The notes beneath the pieces are model-generated. The model did no database searches. It was not told the DNA's origin and saw nothing but the letters and a program-made list of their open reading frames with translations. A stretch of 61,944 nt of DNA, taken from Nitrospirota bacterium. Its GTDB lineage: Bacteria > Nitrospirota > Nitrospiria > Nitrospirales > Nitrospiraceae. Shown here one piece after another: positions 38,998 to 48,695 of the stretch (the stretch's first letter is position 1; every line of letters starts with the position of its first letter). The DNA lies in the NCBI GenBank assembly GCA_028876065.1, contig JAGWTI010000007.1, forward strand, positions 1-61,944, read 5' to 3'. The translations under genes were made by a program, and so were the position numbers.

Positions 38998-39732
38998 TTA
39001 CCGGATCGGAATCGTCAGACTGATCGCCCCGGCCAAGTCCCCTTCTTTCATGCCTTCTTTTTTCATCCCCGTCTTGTCCCGCTCGCCCTTCGGTTCGCCA
39101 TGACATCCCAGGCAGAAATGGCCGAGATATTCGGGCTTCATCATGCGCAACACTTGCCGGCCATCCTGCACCAACACCCGGCTGAACTCCTTGCCCTTCG
39201 GATAGCTCGGGTCGGAGAACAGCTTCAAGGCCTCGGCCTCGAAATCGTCGGGCTTGTTGCCGGGAAACCGGTATTCCGTCGCGGTCAGCTTCAATTTCAC
39301 ACCGGTTTTTTTCGTGAACTTCTCGCCGGCTTTCCGTCCCCACGCAGCGGGAATAAAACCTTTGAAGGCCACCCCTTGCTTATTGAGCACCGGCTGCGCC
39401 TCCGCAACGACCTCTTTCCCTGACTCCAGGAGCGTGAGCAGCAAGCCGGTTTGCGGCGAGGGGGCGGCGCGGCTCAAATCGATCTTGGCCGTTTCCTTAT
39501 ATTTCTCGATGAGTTTGCCGGCGAAATAGTCGGCGGTGAATCCCTTGTCGCCCTTGGTCGGATCGTTGAGGAGCTCTTGATGTTCGGTCACGACGGTGCG
39601 GCCGGCCTGAATCAGCTTGATGAGCAGATCGGCGGTTTCGACTTCATTGGCTGCAGAGGCAGACAGGGGGAGACACATGAAGACAAGAAACAGACCGATC
39701 GCCAGGCTTCTCGAGGCAACCGCGACTCGCAT
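38998..39732 (-). CDS. Periplasmic monoheme protein with a Tll0287-like (DUF3365) domain
   Basis: A 244-residue exported protein. Residues 1-26 are a signal peptide ending PLSASAAN. The domain that follows matches DUF3365/Tll0287, a PAS-like heme-binding fold, and the single c-type heme site is CLGCH (HFCLGCHGEPKGE) near residue 205. It ends with GDLAGAISLTIPIR, typical of the family. It is the first gene of the chemosensory operon, so a redox or small-gas sensing role upstream of the MCP is likely but inferred. Start ATG 39732 has GGAGG; an upstream in-frame codon would add 13 residues. Confidence 0.87.
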   Translation of the reverse strand: MRVAVASRSLAIGLFLVFMCLPLSASAANEVETADLLIKLIQAGRTVVTEHQELLNDPTKGDKGFTADYFAGKLIEKYKETAKIDLSRAAPSPQTGLLLTLLESGKEVVAEAQPVLNKQGVAFKGFIPAAWGRKAGEKFTKKTGVKLKLTATEYRFPGNKPDDFEAEALKLFSDPSYPKGKEFSRVLVQDGRQVLRMMKPEYLGHFCLGCHGEPKGERDKTGMKKEGMKEGDLAGAISLTIPIR

Positions 39733-39862
39733 AATGCCCTCCTCAGTTGTACGGCCCAGGAATCGGACCATGCAAGATATCAGGCCTCACCCGTTCCGCA
39801 GAAACATGCAGCCATGCTCAGAAACGTATCCAGCCGATCAAAATCCCCAAAAATAACGGCTC

Positions 39863-39891
39863 ATCTTACAAAGATGTAGCTGGGGCTGCAA
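39863..39891 (-). promoter_or_regulatory. Possible promoter of the chemosensory operon
   Basis: On the minus strand TTGCAG (39886-39891) and TAAGAT (39863-39868) are 17 bases apart, directly after the cbiZ stop and about 130 bases before the heme-protein start. The same spot holds a small GGGCT-AGCCC stem, so it might instead belong to the end of the B12 transcript. Confidence 0.35.
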
Positions 39892-39906
39892 GCCCGAAGA
39901 CTCTTT

Positions 39907-40659
39907 TCAACAGGACCGCCGAGCGCGCTGAGCGGCCTTCCGCCGCGACCACCGTTCCGACCGTTGCAACCCAAGGCCTACCCCCCGTGTCACCAGCCGG
40001 CCGATCAGTTCGCCCACCTTGGTATGCGTTCCGCTGTAGCGGAGCCGCGGCCCATCCCGACCGGCTCCGCAGACCATGACCACGGCATCGGTGCCGGTCC
40101 CGGTGGCCCCTCGTCGGCCGGTCCAGCTCGGCACGTCCGCAGCCAACAACACCGACGCCTTGCTTTCCGTGATCACTTGCACGGCCCCGACCATGGCCGA
40201 GTCGGGCAGGCGTGCATTGGTCACCAGGATGATATTGATGGTCCCCGGCTTCCTGGACCGGCTGCCTTCCGCATGCGGCGACGGCTCCCCGGCCCGCACG
40301 GCATTGGTCACGCCCACGGTGATAAATCCCTCGACCCACAGGTCGCCGGCCGATTCCCGCAACGCGACAAGGTTGTTCAGCGGCACCGCGGTCATGAGCG
40401 CCACCGTCCGGCCCGCCACGCCCCGCTCACGGGCGACTTGCGTCAAATACCGCTGGGGATCGGTCCATCTGCACCGGGGCACGACCGCAGGCGCGGCGAC
40501 GGGGTTGGCGGGGACTTGATGGTTCATGATGTATCGGGTCTGGGACAGCCCTCCGTAACAGGGAGCGGACGACAGCACCTTGCGCCGTTTCTCGAGATCG
40601 ATCACCAACGTCCCGCCTTCCACATAAAAGCGTGTCTTCAGGGATTGGCTTCGTGTCAC
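39907..40659 (-). CDS. cbiZ: Adenosylcobinamide amidohydrolase CbiZ
   Basis: A 250-residue protein, last gene of the B12 operon. CbiZ removes aminopropanol from cobinamide, yielding cobyric acid that can re-enter synthesis with the cell's own lower ligand. The region VALMTAVPLNNLVALRES and the segments EGFITVGVTNAVRAGE and NIILVTNARL identify the family. The C-terminal stretch GTHTKVGELIGRLVTRGVG is also typical. GTG 40659 follows GGAGG and overlaps the cobD stop (GTGA). The frame remains open upstream, but that part lies antiparallel or out of frame within cobD. Confidence 0.87.
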   Translation of the reverse strand: MTRSQSLKTRFYVEGGTLVIDLEKRRKVLSSAPCYGGLSQTRYIMNHQVPANPVAAPAVVPRCRWTDPQRYLTQVARERGVAGRTVALMTAVPLNNLVALRESAGDLWVEGFITVGVTNAVRAGEPSPHAEGSRSRKPGTINIILVTNARLPDSAMVGAVQVITESKASVLLAADVPSWTGRRGATGTGTDAVVMVCGAGRDGPRLRYSGTHTKVGELIGRLVTRGVGLGLQRSERWSRRKAAQRARRSC

Positions 40660-41750
40660 CTGTACCCTCCAAGCAAGCGGTGTAGCGCGGCGACGAGGCG
40701 GCGATTCTGCGCCCGCCGGCGCACCGCCACCCGGATCGTCCGCCGATTCAACCCTGGCACCGAAGAGCAGTCTCGGATCAGCAGCCCTTGACGCGCCAAG
40801 GCTGCGGCGCAGGCACCGGCGGAAAGCGGCGTCGGCAGCTCCACCAGCAGAAAGTTGGCCTCCGCCGGAAACACGGTCACGCCCGGCAGGGCCGTCAGAC
40901 CCGCGACGAGAGCCGCCCGCTCCCGTTCCATGAAGACCAGGCTCCGATCGGCGTGGTCTCGATCGCTCAGCGCGGCAACGGCGAAGACTTGCGCCGGCGT
41001 GTTCACCGACCACGGAGGTTGGAGTTCGCGGGCCCGTCGGATGACCGGCGCCGCCCCGGCCAGATAGCCGAGGCGAAGGCCGGGCATGGCATAGAACTTC
41101 GTCAAACTGCGCAAGACCAGCAGATTGGCCCAGCGCGGAACGTCCCGCAACACCGACCGCCTCGGGCAATACTCGACGAACGTCTCATCGACGACGACCC
41201 GCAGGCGGCGGCTCGCCGCCGCCTGCACCAACGTCCTGACCGCCGTCGCGTCGACGCCCCGCCCGGTCGGACTGTTGGGGTTGCAGAGAAAGATCGTGTC
41301 GATCGTCTGTCGGCTGCGCCGCAGGACCGACAACACCCGATCGACGGGGGGCCGATAGTCTTCGCTGCGCCCGGCATGCAGATAGCTGACCCGCCCTCCT
41401 GCCAGAGCGACCGCTCGTTCATACTCCGAGAAAGTCGGGCCGATCAGCAGGGCATGACGAATCCCAAGGGCGCGCGGGAGCAAATGGATCAGCTCGCTTG
41501 ATCCGTTCCCGATCAGAATCCGGCCCGAGTTCAAGCGCCACCGTGCCGCCAACACGCGCCGGAGCGCCGCGCAATCGGGATCGGGATAGTGAATGAGCTG
41601 AGGCAACGCCTCCCGCACGGCCCGAACGGCGCGCGGAGAAGGGCCGAGCGGGTTGATGCTCGCGCTAAAATCCACCAGCCGGCTGATCGGGCGTCCGCTC
41701 GCGCGAGCGGCCTCGTGCACGTTGCCGCCATGGGTGGGGAACCGCTTCAT
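40656..41750 (-). CDS. cobD: Threonine-phosphate decarboxylase CobD
   Basis: A 364-residue PLP enzyme of the histidinol-phosphate aminotransferase fold. It opens HGGNVHEAARASGRPISRLVDFSASINPLGPSP, as CobD proteins do; the PLP lysine is in LRSLTKFYAMPGLRLGY, and the aspartate and tyrosine contacts lie in IFLCNPNSPTG and VVDETFVEY. It makes aminopropanol phosphate, which CbiB attaches to cobyric acid. The ATG overlaps the cbiB stop by four bases and the stop overlaps cbiZ by four, so the three are translationally coupled. Confidence 0.91.
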   Translation of the reverse strand: MKRFPTHGGNVHEAARASGRPISRLVDFSASINPLGPSPRAVRAVREALPQLIHYPDPDCAALRRVLAARWRLNSGRILIGNGSSELIHLLPRALGIRHALLIGPTFSEYERAVALAGGRVSYLHAGRSEDYRPPVDRVLSVLRRSRQTIDTIFLCNPNSPTGRGVDATAVRTLVQAAASRRLRVVVDETFVEYCPRRSVLRDVPRWANLLVLRSLTKFYAMPGLRLGYLAGAAPVIRRARELQPPWSVNTPAQVFAVAALSDRDHADRSLVFMERERAALVAGLTALPGVTVFPAEANFLLVELPTPLSAGACAAALARQGLLIRDCSSVPGLNRRTIRVAVRRRAQNRRLVAALHRLLGGYR

Positions 41751-42700
41751 GCGAGGCCCACCGCAACCGCCAACCCGACGGCCAGGATCGAGGCCGTCAC
41801 CATCAGGACCAAGGCCCGCCGGATGTGATCCGCCTCCAAGGGCAGCCCGGCCTCGCCGAGGCGAGGCCGCTCGATGACCGTCCCGTCATAGACGTTTCTG
41901 CCGCCGAGTTGGACGTGCAGCACCCCTGCCATGGCTGCCTCGGGCCAGCCGCTGTTCGGACTCTCATGCTTTCCCGCGTCACGCATCACCACATGCCACG
42001 CTCGTCTCACCACAGCGATCCGCCACGCGACCGCCCAGCCCGCCAACACCAGCAAGCCAGCCGTGAGCCTGGCCGGAACCCAATTGGCCAGATCGTCCAA
42101 ACGGGCCGAGGCCCAGCCGAAGTCGCGGTACCGTTCATCGCGATGGCCCACCATGGAATCCAGCGTGCTGACGGCTTTAAAGGCCAGCCCCAGCGGCGCC
42201 CCGCCCACGGCCAGAAAACACAGCGGCGCAATCACGCCGTCGGCGGCGCTTTCGGCGACGGTTTCCACCGTCGCCCTCACCACTTCGGCCTCCGACAGCG
42301 AACCGGTCTCACGCCCCACGATCTGCGAGACCGCCGCTCGCGCTTCTTCCAGCCTTCCGCCCCGCAACGCCCGCAAGACCGCCCCGGCATGATCGGCCAA
42401 ATCCCGCGCCGCCAGCGTCGTATAGGCCAACAGGACTTCCATACCGGTTCCAGCCATGGGATGGGCCAGCCCGGCCAGCGTGATCAGGCCCCACCCCACC
42501 GCCCACACGCCGATGGGCAAGCCGACGGCCAGCGCGACGCCGGCAGCCCGAAGCCAGGCCGGCTGCGTCATAACCCGCCGCACCGCCGCTTCATACCAGG
42601 CGATGCACCGGCCCATGAGCCGCACCGGGTGGGGAAACCAGCGGGGATCGCCCAACCAGACATCCAACAGGCAGGCGAACAGCAACGACGGTCCGGTCAT
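41747..42700 (-). CDS. cbiB: Adenosylcobinamide-phosphate synthase CbiB
   Basis: A 317-residue membrane protein that attaches aminopropanol (phosphate) to cobyric acid. The opening LLFACLLDVWLGDPRWFPHPVRLMG is the family hallmark. Four to five membrane helices are spread through the protein, with the conserved loops LRGGRLEEARAAVSQIVGRE, ESAADGVIAPLCF, KAVSTLDSMVGHRDERYRDFGWASARLDD and ESPNSGWPEAAMAG. It shares ATGA overlaps with cobS upstream and cobD downstream. Confidence 0.94.
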   Translation of the reverse strand: MTGPSLLFACLLDVWLGDPRWFPHPVRLMGRCIAWYEAAVRRVMTQPAWLRAAGVALAVGLPIGVWAVGWGLITLAGLAHPMAGTGMEVLLAYTTLAARDLADHAGAVLRALRGGRLEEARAAVSQIVGRETGSLSEAEVVRATVETVAESAADGVIAPLCFLAVGGAPLGLAFKAVSTLDSMVGHRDERYRDFGWASARLDDLANWVPARLTAGLLVLAGWAVAWRIAVVRRAWHVVMRDAGKHESPNSGWPEAAMAGVLHVQLGGRNVYDGTVIERPRLGEAGLPLEADHIRRALVLMVTASILAVGLAVAVGLA

Positions 42701-43464
42701 GGCAAGCCAAGGAATATCGGAACGACGATCAGGAACAACAGTTCCGCGATTTCATTCACTGCGCCCAACGTATCGCCGGTGATTCCGCCAAAAAGTCGGC
42801 GGGCAAAGCGCGTCATGCCATAGGTCGCGAGGCCCGGGACAGCCAGGCAGCCCACGGCGCCGAGCGGGCCGATCGCCCAGAGCAGCGCGAGGCTCAGCAG
42901 AGCCGTGGCGCCCAGCAGGTGGCGGCTCGAAAGGTGCGCGACAAACGGCTGGGCCAGCCCCCCTTCCGCTCGCGCATAGGGAGCCGAGACCGCACTGATC
43001 ACGATGGCCCATCGTCCGACTGCGGGCACACAGAGCAAGACGGCCATCCGTCCTTCGTCCGGCAGGTCCGTCAACCCCGCATACTTGAGCCCCAAAACCA
43101 GGATGAGCCCCGTGGCTCCGATGGCGCCGATTCGGCCGTCGCGCATGATCGCCAGCCGTTCGGCCGGACTCCGCCCGCCCGCCAATCCATCGAGAGTGTC
43201 GGCCAACCCGTCTTGGTGCAACCCTCTGGTCAAGACGATCAGGATGACCAGGAGCAGCCCGTTCACCACATGGTCGGAGAACCATTGACCGAGCAGAAGG
43301 TCGCTGAACGCAAGGATCAGGCCGAGGATCAGGCCGACGAGCGGATACCAGCCCATGGACGCGGCCAGCTCCCACGGTTCTGGGTCGTCGCACGAGCGGG
43401 CCACGGGAATCGCGGTGAGGAACTGCCAGGCGATCACGAACGGCCGCAGGAGCGACTGGGTCAC
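42697..43464 (-). CDS. cobS: Adenosylcobinamide-GDP ribazoletransferase CobS
   Basis: A 255-residue membrane enzyme that joins adenosylcobinamide-GDP and alpha-ribazole to give cobalamin. It has the conserved opening [10 protein letters not shown], and the metal-binding segment [18 protein letters not shown] near residue 80 with its paired aspartates. About six membrane helices follow. The start is GTG 43464, overlapping the cobT stop (GTGA). The protein has normal family length. Confidence 0.94.
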   Translation of the reverse strand: MTQSLLRPFVIAWQFLTAIPVARSCDDPEPWELAASMGWYPLVGLILGLILAFSDLLLGQWFSDHVVNGLLLVILIVLTRGLHQDGLADTLDGLAGGRSPAERLAIMRDGRIGAIGATGLILVLGLKYAGLTDLPDEGRMAVLLCVPAVGRWAIVISAVSAPYARAEGGLAQPFVAHLSSRHLLGATALLSLALLWAIGPLGAVGCLAVPGLATYGMTRFARRLFGGITGDTLGAVNEIAELLFLIVVPIFLGLP

Positions 43465-44519
43465 GGCGACCGCTCCGACACGCCGGCTTCGCCGAAGGTC
43501 GCCATTTGGGTGAGAATCTTGAGGCTGGCCTGTATCAGATCGATGCCCAAGCAGGCGCCGGTCCCCTCGCCGAGCCGCAGGTCCAAGTCCAGCAAGGGCG
43601 CGAGGCCGAGATGGCGGAGTGAAGCCCGATGGCCCTGCTCGACGGACAGATGGCTGGCCAGCATGAACTCCCGGCAGAGCGGCTGCAATGACGCCGCGAC
43701 CAGGGCGGCGGCGGCGGAAATGAACCCGTCCAACACGACCGGCATGCGATGGGCCGCAGCCCCGATCACCAGCCCGGCCAGCCCCGCGATTTCGAACCCG
43801 CCCACCTTGGCGAGCACATCCAACGGATCGTGCGGATCCGGCCGATGCAGCGCCAACGCCCGTTCGATGACCGCCACTTTCCGTCTGTACCCTTCGTCGT
43901 CGATGCCGGTCCCGCGACCGGTGACGATGTCCACCGACGAGCCGGTCAGCACGGCGGTGATGGCGGCGCTGGGCGTCGTGTTGCCGATGCCCATGTCGCC
44001 GGTCCCGACGAGGCCGATGCCCTCTTGCGCCGCTTGCCCGGCCAGCTCGATGCCGGCCAACAGGGCGCGCTCGGCTTCGGCTCGGCTCATGGCCGGCTCC
44101 ACGGCAAAGTTTTTCGTCCCGAACGCGATCTTGCGATCGATCAAACCGGGGACGGGGCCGAACTCATGGGCCACCCCGATGTCTACGACCCGCACCTCCG
44201 CTTCCACGTGACGGGCCAGCACGTTCACGGCCGCGCCCCCGCGCAGAAAGTTCAAGACCATTTGCGGCGTGACCGCGCTGGGATAGGCGCTGACCCCTTC
44301 GCGGGCAACCCCATGGTCGGCGGCAAAGGTATAGACCGCGGCCCGCGGCAAGGGGGGAGGAATTTTCCCCGTGATCGACACGTACCGAACCGCCAGCTCT
44401 TCCAGCCGCCCCAGGCTCCCGACCGGCTTCGTGAGCCGATCCAGACGGGCCTGCACGCGAGCCCGCGCTTCCTGATCCACCGGATGAACCGCCTTGATCG
44501 CTTCCCGTAGCGTCCGCAT
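43461..44519 (-). CDS. cobT: Nicotinate-nucleotide-dimethylbenzimidazole phosphoribosyltransferase CobT
   Basis: A 352-residue enzyme that activates the lower ligand base, forming alpha-ribazole phosphate. Typical segments are [19 protein letters not shown] at the N-terminus, [38 protein letters not shown] and the catalytic-glutamate region near the C-terminus ([20 protein letters not shown]). With bluB in the same operon the natural base is probably 5,6-dimethylbenzimidazole. AAGGAG precedes the ATG; cobU lies 23 bases upstream. Confidence 0.95.
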   Translation of the reverse strand: MRTLREAIKAVHPVDQEARARVQARLDRLTKPVGSLGRLEELAVRYVSITGKIPPPLPRAAVYTFAADHGVAREGVSAYPSAVTPQMVLNFLRGGAAVNVLARHVEAEVRVVDIGVAHEFGPVPGLIDRKIAFGTKNFAVEPAMSRAEAERALLAGIELAGQAAQEGIGLVGTGDMGIGNTTPSAAITAVLTGSSVDIVTGRGTGIDDEGYRRKVAVIERALALHRPDPHDPLDVLAKVGGFEIAGLAGLVIGAAAHRMPVVLDGFISAAAALVAASLQPLCREFMLASHLSVEQGHRASLRHLGLAPLLDLDLRLGEGTGACLGIDLIQASLKILTQMATFGEAGVSERSP

Positions 44520-44542
44520 AGTACTCCTTACAACCAGCCCTA

Positions 44543-45100
44543 TTACTTGATCCGCACCGGCAGGCCGCTGACGACGACGTAGACCTCGTCCGCCTCGCGG
44601 GCGAACTGCTGATTGACGCGCCCCGCCAGGTCTCGAAACCGACGCGCCGCAGCCTCCGCCGGCACCAACCCCAAACCCAATTCATTGGTGACGACGACAA
44701 TCCGCGCCTTCGCCGCCTTCATCGTGCGCAACAGTTCCGACACCAGCAGAGGCACTTGCGCATCCGACACGCCTCGGCCTTGCAGATTACTCAGCCAGAG
44801 GGTCAGACAGTCGACCAGGATGGTCCGATACGTCCGTCCCTGCTTGTCGAACCAAGCGGCCAAGTCCACCGGCACTTCGTCGGTCCGCCAGTCTGCCTGA
44901 CGCGAGGCTTGGTGCCGGCGGATGCGCTCGGCCATCTCGTCGTCCAACGGTTGGCCGGTCGCCACAAAGGCTCTGGGGCCGGCCTGGCCGGCCATCTCAA
45001 GAGCCGCGTCGCTCTTTCCCGAAGCAGCCCCCCCCGTGACGAGAATCAGCCGCCCCCGCCTTCGAGAGGAGGGGCGCGGTTCCCGCGGCCGTCGTTTCAC
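44543..45100 (-). CDS. cobU: Adenosylcobinamide kinase / adenosylcobinamide-phosphate guanylyltransferase CobU
   Basis: A 185-residue bifunctional enzyme. The P-loop is [15 protein letters not shown], followed by [20 protein letters not shown] with the guanylylated-histidine region, and [11 protein letters not shown]. The end [20 protein letters not shown] is typical. It phosphorylates adenosylcobinamide and adds GMP before CobS acts. The start is GTG 45100 with AAAGGTG upstream; the first 15 residues are basic and lie outside the conserved domain, so a slightly later start is possible. Confidence 0.93.
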   Translation of the reverse strand: MKRRPREPRPSSRRRGRLILVTGGAASGKSDAALEMAGQAGPRAFVATGQPLDDEMAERIRRHQASRQADWRTDEVPVDLAAWFDKQGRTYRTILVDCLTLWLSNLQGRGVSDAQVPLLVSELLRTMKAAKARIVVVTNELGLGLVPAEAAARRFRDLAGRVNQQFAREADEVYVVVSGLPVRIK

Positions 45101-45117
45101 CAGTCACCTTTCACATT

Positions 45118-46620
45118 TCACCTCTGCACACCCCGTTCAACGATGGCGTCGAGCGCCGCCAGATCCACGTGCTTGGCCATGAAGTCGGCGAGCCGGTCGA
45201 TCCCTTCATCCAGAGAGGCTCCAGGCTGCACCGGCAAGGGAGCCCAGCCGCGCACCTCGCGGAGCCCGTTGAGAAAGAACCGCCGGAAATCCTGGGCATC
45301 GAAGAGGCCGTGCACATAGGTGCCGAACACCAACCCGTCTTGCGAGCTGGCCCCTTCAGGCCTCACCGTGGTTTCGCCTGCGGTCCGGACTTCCAACCAG
45401 GGCTGAGCTCCGGCTCCCAGGCTGGTTCGCCCCATGTGGATTTCATACCCTTCCACCGAACAGCCGCTTGCCCGATGGCGTCCGCTCACTCCCACCGTGA
45501 CCTTCTCCCGCGCAAAACTCGTCGTCACATCCAGCAGCCCCAGCCCCGCAAGCTCGACCTCCGACGACTCGACCTCGTCCTGGTCCACAATCTTGTTCCC
45601 CAACAGTTGAAATCCTCCGCAGAGCCCCACCACCGTGCCTCCGGCCGCCAACACCTGCCTGGCGACCAAATCGAGTTTTCGGGCCTTCACGAAGCGCAAA
45701 GCTTCGGCCGTGTTCTTGGTCCCGGGAAAGATCAGCGCATCGAGCGGGTGGGCGATCGGCCCGCTCACCCGGACCACGCGAACGTCCGGTTCCAACGCCA
45801 AGGCGTCGACATCGGTGAAGTTGGAAATGGCCGGCACGTCCGCAACCCCGAGCAGCAGGGTGTCCGCACGCCGCGGCGCCGCGTCATAACCCTCCGCCCA
45901 GCCCAGCGAGTCTTCCTGCGGCACCTGGAGGTCCTGCCAATGGGGCACCACGCCCAGGCAGGGAACCCCGCATCGGGCTTCGACCATTGTAACGCCGGGC
46001 GTCAGCAGGGTTGTATCGCCCCGAAACTTGTTGATCACGAACCCTTTGACGTGGGCCAACTCCTCCGGTTCGAGCAGAGCCAGCGTACCCACAAGAGAAG
46101 CAAAGACCCCGCCCCGATCGATGTCGCCCGCCAGGAGGACGGGAGCCCGCGCCTCCCGCGCCATGGCCATGTTCACGATGTCCCGATCACGCAGGTTGAT
46201 TTCCGCCGGGCTGCCCGCCCCCTCGAGAATCACGAGATCGAACTCGTCGGCCAGCCGGGCAAAGGCCTCGCGCACGGCAGGCCAATGTTCGCGCTTGATG
46301 CGCCCGAAATCGGCGGCCTCCAATCGACCGGCCACCCGCCCGTTCACCACCAACTGGGCGGTCCGGTCGCCGGAGGGCTTGATCAGCACGGGATTGAAGT
46401 CGGTGCGAGGCGCGAGCCGGCACGCCGCGGCTTGCACGGCCTGCGCCCGGCCGATTTCCCTCCCGTCCGGCGTGACGAAGGAATTGTTGGACATGTTCTG
46501 CGCCTTGAAAGGCGCCACCTTGACGCCGCGACGCAAAAACAGCCGGCAGAGGGCCGTCACCAGCACGGACTTGCCCACGTGCGACGCCGTGCCTTGGACC
46601 ATGAGGGTTTTCGCCGCCAT
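45118..46620 (-). CDS. cobQ: Cobyric acid synthase CobQ
   Basis: A 500-residue amidotransferase that amidates four side chains of adenosylcobyrinic acid a,c-diamide. The N-terminal ATPase domain starts LMVQGTASHVGKSVLVTALC and contains FKAQNMSNNSFVT and VILEGAGSPAEINLRD; the C-terminal glutamine amidotransferase domain has its cysteine in VVGLCGGFQLLG and histidine in YVHGLFD. ATG 46620 overlaps the stop of the adenosyltransferase gene upstream (TAATG). The frame is open further upstream, but that is within the neighbouring gene. Confidence 0.95.
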   Translation of the reverse strand: MAAKTLMVQGTASHVGKSVLVTALCRLFLRRGVKVAPFKAQNMSNNSFVTPDGREIGRAQAVQAAACRLAPRTDFNPVLIKPSGDRTAQLVVNGRVAGRLEAADFGRIKREHWPAVREAFARLADEFDLVILEGAGSPAEINLRDRDIVNMAMAREARAPVLLAGDIDRGGVFASLVGTLALLEPEELAHVKGFVINKFRGDTTLLTPGVTMVEARCGVPCLGVVPHWQDLQVPQEDSLGWAEGYDAAPRRADTLLLGVADVPAISNFTDVDALALEPDVRVVRVSGPIAHPLDALIFPGTKNTAEALRFVKARKLDLVARQVLAAGGTVVGLCGGFQLLGNKIVDQDEVESSEVELAGLGLLDVTTSFAREKVTVGVSGRHRASGCSVEGYEIHMGRTSLGAGAQPWLEVRTAGETTVRPEGASSQDGLVFGTYVHGLFDAQDFRRFFLNGLREVRGWAPLPVQPGASLDEGIDRLADFMAKHVDLAALDAIVERGVQR

Positions 46621-47203
46621 TACTTTTTGAGGTCCCGCTGCCAGAGAAACTCCGGCTCCCCGTGCATTTTGGCGGACCAGCGGGCCAGCACAAAGAGGGC
46701 GTCGCTGAGGCGGTTCAAAAACTTCCCGATGACCGCGTCCACCGGCTCCTCCTTGGCCAGCTTCACGCAGAGCCGTTCGGCCCGGCGGCAGATGGTCCTG
46801 GCTTGATGCAACTGGCCGGACACCTTGCCGCCACCCGGCAGAATGAACTCCTTGAGCGGGGCCAGGTCTTTCTGGCAGGCGTCGATCATCCGTTCCAGTT
46901 TCGTCACGTCCTGCGGGGTCACCTGCGGCATGTTGGGAAACGTCTGGCCGGGAGCCGTGGCCAACAGGCCTCCGGCGTCGAAGAGCTTGTTCTGCACCCA
47001 CCGGAGGTACTCCTCAAGAACCGCGCCGGTCTTGGGCTCGGCGGCCTCGGCATTGAAGACCCGCACGAGGCCGATGGAGGCGTTGACTTCGTCCACCGTG
47101 CCGTACGCTTCCACTCGCAGACTGTCCTTCCAGACTGGTTGCCCGCCAGCCAGACGGGTCTTCCCCGCATCGCCGGTCCTGGTGTAGACCTTGGTGATCC
47201 GCA

Positions 47204-47204
<1 letters not shown>
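46620..47204 (-). CDS. PduO-type ATP:cob(I)alamin adenosyltransferase
   Basis: A 194-residue trimeric-type adenosyltransferase. It begins KVYTRTGDAGKTRLAGGQPV, the PduO/MMAB ATP-binding motif, and carries RICRRAER-type segment TICRRAERLCVKLAKEE and FLNRLSDALFVLARW near the C-terminus. It adds the upper adenosyl ligand to reduced corrinoid. A structurally unrelated enzyme for the same reaction (CobO) is encoded three genes upstream. The ATG overlaps the bluB stop by one base (TGATG). Confidence 0.94.
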
Positions 47205-48093
<889 letters not shown>

Positions 48094-48095
48094 GG

Positions 48096-48695
48096 CTAGA
48101 ACTCGACTCCCTTTTGCGCCTTAATGCCTTTACGAAACGGGTGCTTCGTCTGCCCCATCTCCGTGACCAAATCGGCGGCCTCGATCAGTTCCTTGGGAGC
48201 GCCGCGGCCGGTGATGACCACGTGCTGCATGGGCGGACGGGCTTGCAGCACCGGCAGCACCTCCGCAAGGGACACGTACCCGTGCTGGAGCGCAATGTTG
48301 AACTCGTCGAGAATGACCATCGCGAAGGCCGGGTCACGAAGAAACGTCGCCGCCTCCGTCCAGGCCTTCTGCGCGCATTCCGTGTCGCGGGCTCGGTCTT
48401 GCGTCTCCCAGGTATAGCCTTCGCCCATCCGCAAGAACACGACCTGCTCGCCGAAGCTTTTCAACACCCGCTCTTCCGCCGTATCGATCGCGCCTTTGAT
48501 GAACTGGACGATCGCCACCTTCATCCCGTGCCCGATACAGCGGATGGCCATCCCCATGGCCGCGGTGGTTTTCCCCTTCCCCGCGCCGGTATAGACGATC
48601 AGCAGCCCCCGCTCCTCTTGCGCCGCCTCGATGCGCCGATCCACCGACGCCTTGAGGCGCTGCATCCTGGCTTGATGGTCGGTTTCGTCCGTCAT
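48096..48695 (-). CDS. cobO: Corrinoid adenosyltransferase CobO/BtuR (CobA type)
   Basis: A 199-residue P-loop enzyme: GLLIVYTGAGKGKTTAAMGMA, then VAIVQFIKGAIDTAEE, then FAMVILDEFNIALQHGYV and HVVITGRGAPKELIEAADL. It adenosylates Co(I) corrinoids, usually before or after side-chain amidation. The reaction duplicates that of the PduO-type enzyme in the same operon, so one may act in synthesis and the other in salvage. The ATG overlaps the end of the cobyrinate diamide synthase gene (ATGA). Confidence 0.94.
   Translation of the reverse strand: MTDETDHQARMQRLKASVDRRIEAAQEERGLLIVYTGAGKGKTTAAMGMAIRCIGHGMKVAIVQFIKGAIDTAEERVLKSFGEQVVFLRMGEGYTWETQDRARDTECAQKAWTEAATFLRDPAFAMVILDEFNIALQHGYVSLAEVLPVLQARPPMQHVVITGRGAPKELIEAADLVTEMGQTKHPFRKGIKAQKGVEF

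Noticed and set aside
40660-41169. N-terminal extension of CbiZ
   Set aside because: The extension is an out-of-frame reading of cobD; GTG 40659 with GGAGG and the GTGA overlap gives the correct start.
45169-46806. Rightward frame of 545 codons opposite cobQ
   Set aside because: It is antisense to cobQ, whose motifs are complete; long antisense frames are common in GC-rich DNA. The same holds for the 720-codon rightward frame at 49529-51691 opposite btuB.
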